From assembly GCF_042431545.1 (NCBI RefSeq), contig NZ_JBHLYX010000013.1: a stretch of DNA of 64,000 bases, one strand, 5' to 3'. Below, one piece after another: positions 62,167-64,000 of the stretch. Below the pieces are notes generated by a model. That model was not told the DNA's origin and ran no database searches. It saw only the letters and a program-made list of their open reading frames with translations. The stretch comes from Pseudoalteromonas xiamenensis. Lineage in GTDB: Bacteria; Pseudomonadota; Gammaproteobacteria; Enterobacterales; Alteromonadaceae. The position numbers and the translations under genes were made by a program. Positions within the stretch are counted from its first letter, which is position 1. Every line of letters starts with the position of its first letter.

Positions 62167-63003
62167 ATGGACCCATTGATAGAGCAAGTAAGAGTCGAAA
62201 TCGGTTATTTAGGGTATTCAGAGTGCACCGCAAAAAGCTACTGTGAACACGTGCAAAAACTGAGTCGTTATATCAATAAGCCATTGGCTCAAGTCACTGA
62301 TGAAGAACTCAATGCGTTTTTTAGAACATCAGCGATACGTCGCTTGTCACGCGCCAGCCAAAAGCTACAGATAAACAGCATTTGGTTTTTGTTCAAACAC
62401 ATTCTAAAACGCCCACTAAACCTTGATATTGTGTTGCCTAAAGCTAAGCAACAAGCGCCAAGTTATTTATCTCGAGAGGACGTTCGGCATTTGGTTGATA
62501 GTTGCCAGGATATGCGACTAAAAACACTGATTGTATTGTGTTACGGCTGTGGATTGCGAGCGGGCGAGGTCGTGCGGATTAAAGTGAAAGACATCAGTGG
62601 TGAGCGTCACACGATTTTAATTGAGCATGGTAAAGGGGATAAATCGCGTTATGTCGTGGTGCCAGAAAGTGTGTTGCAGCTGCTACGCCAGTATTGGCGG
62701 ATGTACCATCCTAGCACCTGGCTTTTTTACTCACGCTGGGTGCGTGACCAAGCGATGTCGGTGTCTTGTTTCAGAAAAGCCTTACTAAAACACGCTAAAG
62801 CGGTAGGATTGGAGACACGTTGCCACCCTCATGCACTGCGTCATGCGTATGCGACTCACCAACTTGAAGCTGGTATGCCACTGCACCAGTTACAACATCA
62901 ATTAGGGCATAACAACATAAAAACCACCGAGGCTTATCTGCATTGGCTGCCGGAACTCGGGCATGGAGGTGTGGATTTACTCGCCAATTGGTTTACGTCA
63001 TGA
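62167..63003 (+). CDS. Tyrosine recombinase associated with an IS91-type transposase
   Basis: 278 residues. SAM-like N-terminal core-binding domain (about 1-90) and catalytic domain with all active-site residues: Arg in CGLRAGEVVRI, Lys in HGKGDKSRYV, H-x-x-R in HPHALRHAYATHQL, His in LGHNNIKTT and Tyr in EAYLHWLPE. GGAGG 7 nt upstream fixes the ATG at 62167; an earlier ATG at 62137 lacks this. Its stop overlaps the transposase start (ATGA). Several IS91-family elements carry such a companion gene. Confidence 0.92.
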   Translation: MDPLIEQVRVEIGYLGYSECTAKSYCEHVQKLSRYINKPLAQVTDEELNAFFRTSAIRRLSRASQKLQINSIWFLFKHILKRPLNLDIVLPKAKQQAPSYLSREDVRHLVDSCQDMRLKTLIVLCYGCGLRAGEVVRIKVKDISGERHTILIEHGKGDKSRYVVVPESVLQLLRQYWRMYHPSTWLFYSRWVRDQAMSVSCFRKALLKHAKAVGLETRCHPHALRHAYATHQLEAGMPLHQLQHQLGHNNIKTTEAYLHWLPELGHGGVDLLANWFTS

Positions 63004-64000
63004 GCGAGTACCACATTGCCGATATTTTACATGAGGGGTTAGCGTCCTACCGACAGCACCATACGATAAGTTACCAACAAATAAGAGCATGTCAGCATAT
63101 TCAATCTTGTCGCACGGGTAAACTGGGGTATCAAGAGTGGCAATGCGAAGACTGTGCCGAGGTTGAACGTATTGGATGCAGTTGTCGAGATAGACATTGC
63201 CCGCGTTGTCAGGGCTATGCGACACAGCAATGGATAACGAAGCAACAAGCGAGGTTATTACCGTGTCGTTACTTCCACTTGGTGTTTACGCTGCCTCATG
63301 AACTGAATCCACTGGCTCAACATCAGCCTAGCATGGTGTACCAAAGCCTATTCCAAGCCGCTTGGGCGACATTGACCCAGTTCGCCGCCAAGAAAGGTCA
63401 AGGTCAATTGGGGATGACCTGTGTGTTACACACATGGGGGCAAACGCTGAGTCAGCATATCCATTTACACTGTCTAATTCCGGCGGGGTCGATACGACAA
63501 GGACGCTGGTGCACGATAGACAACAACTACTTATATCCAGTCAAAGCACTCTCGCGTGTATTTAGAGGCAAAATGCTTGCGGCATTGTACGCTAGAAATA
63601 AGGATGTCGTGCACGTTAGCACGCCGACAGAATGGTGCGTTTATAGCAAAGCGTGCCTGACGTACAGTCCTTACTTAGTGAGCTATTTAGCGCGGTATAC
63701 ACGAAAAGGGATGATGTCGGAACATCGACTGGTTGCAGTGGATGAACAAGGGGTGAGCTTCAGTTATCGAGATTATAAGGAGGAGGATAAGCAAAAAGTC
63801 ATGCAGCTAAGTCGAGACGAGTTTATTCGGCGGTATTTATTGCATGTATTGCCAAAAGGCTTGATGCGAATACGGCACTATGGCTTTTTAGCCAACGCGA
63901 GCTATAAACGAGTACAACGCATAGTAAGGTCAATTGAACCAGAAGCCCAATCCTCACCCCAAAGAGAATTGCAACCACCGACGTTACCGTGTTGGACATG
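63000..64000 (+). CDS. IS91-family HUH transposase, 3' end beyond the window
   Basis: 333 codons are visible and the frame is still open. An N-terminal zinc-binding region (CQHIQSCRTGKLGYQEWQCE, DCAEVERIGCSCRDRHCPRC) precedes the Y2-type transposase core: FHLVFTLPHELN, the HUH-type QHIHLHCLIPAGS motif, and a YLVSYLARYTRKGMMS block with candidate catalytic Tyr residues. IS91 elements move by rolling-circle single-strand transfer. Reading frame is intact as far as seen. Confidence 0.93.
   Translation, partial: MSEYHIADILHEGLASYRQHHTISYQQIRACQHIQSCRTGKLGYQEWQCEDCAEVERIGCSCRDRHCPRCQGYATQQWITKQQARLLPCRYFHLVFTLPHELNPLAQHQPSMVYQSLFQAAWATLTQFAAKKGQGQLGMTCVLHTWGQTLSQHIHLHCLIPAGSIRQGRWCTIDNNYLYPVKALSRVFRGKMLAALYARNKDVVHVSTPTEWCVYSKACLTYSPYLVSYLARYTRKGMMSEHRLVAVDEQGVSFSYRDYKEEDKQKVMQLSRDEFIRRYLLHVLPKGLMRIRHYGFLANASYKRVQRIVRSIEPEAQSSPQRELQPPTLPCWT

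Larger units (their letters stand above)
62090..64000 (+). mobile_element. IS91-family insertion element, partial
   Basis: Comprises the recombinase and transposase genes. A CCGC-TAC-GCGG hairpin at 62090-62100 is a possible end structure, but the true left terminus was not identified and may lie further left, towards the structured segment at 61881. The right end lies outside the window. Confidence 0.6.

Overview
The window looks like chromosomal DNA of a marine gammaproteobacterium of the Alteromonadales, most probably Pseudoalteromonas or a close relative. This is inferred from gene content and protein style (GlrK-QseG-GlrR, cydPABX-ybgE, NorR/NnrS/Hmp, a two-subunit bacterioferritin, MesD/MesX, many sigma-54 activators) and from a moderate, slightly AT-rich base composition. 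No rRNA, tRNA or CRISPR array was seen.

Layout. 1-5712: the tail of a YCII-like gene, a dCache chemoreceptor and the GlrK-QseG-GlrR two-component operon. 5713-7930: a divergent operon of eight tiny secreted EF-hand proteins, three of them almost identical on a 232-bp period. A -24/-12 promoter and two GlrR-like enhancer sites lie ahead of it, so kinase, activator, promoter and Ca2+-binding products form a plausible self-contained circuit. 7946-12436: lipoproteins and a HEAT-repeat protein whose N-terminal half resembles the vitellogenin-type lipid-transfer module. 12518-16606: a GGCT-like protein, a DUF6351 hydrolase, a histidine phosphatase and a PhyH oxygenase. 16800-21619: the cytochrome bd operon cydP-cydA-cydB-cydX-ybgE, divergent from a PAS/sigma-54 activator, with a -24/-12 promoter ahead of cydP. 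21886-29263: an ABC efflux operon (adaptor, ATPase, two FtsX-type permeases) followed by its own NtrC-type regulator and kinase.

29318-49270 is a mixed region: AraC and PEBP genes; a LysR/DoxX/LigB quinone-type detoxification set; an AT-rich acyltransferase; the folate-independent methionine synthase pair MesD/MesX with candidate MetJ boxes; a MerR-methyltransferase fusion; transporters, phosphatases, a GH25 lysozyme, a YghU-type GST and a DUF523 protein. 49339-53695 is a nitric-oxide defence regulon: a small membrane protein, nnrS and hmp, divergent from norR, with a strong -24/-12 site and a NorR-type GT-N7-AC operator. 53878-54834 holds a complementary bacterioferritin pair, followed by a second chemoreceptor.

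57056-64000 is accessory in character: a decayed small gene, two dienelactone-hydrolase-like paralogs with Cys nucleophile elbows, a membrane-anchored flavodoxin, an AraC regulator truncated after its sensor domain, an M23 peptidase, a LexA-type box with a strongly structured segment, and an IS91-family element (tyrosine recombinase plus HUH transposase) running off the right edge. Four sigma-54 activators, each beside a recognisable -24/-12 promoter, are the recurring regulatory theme.
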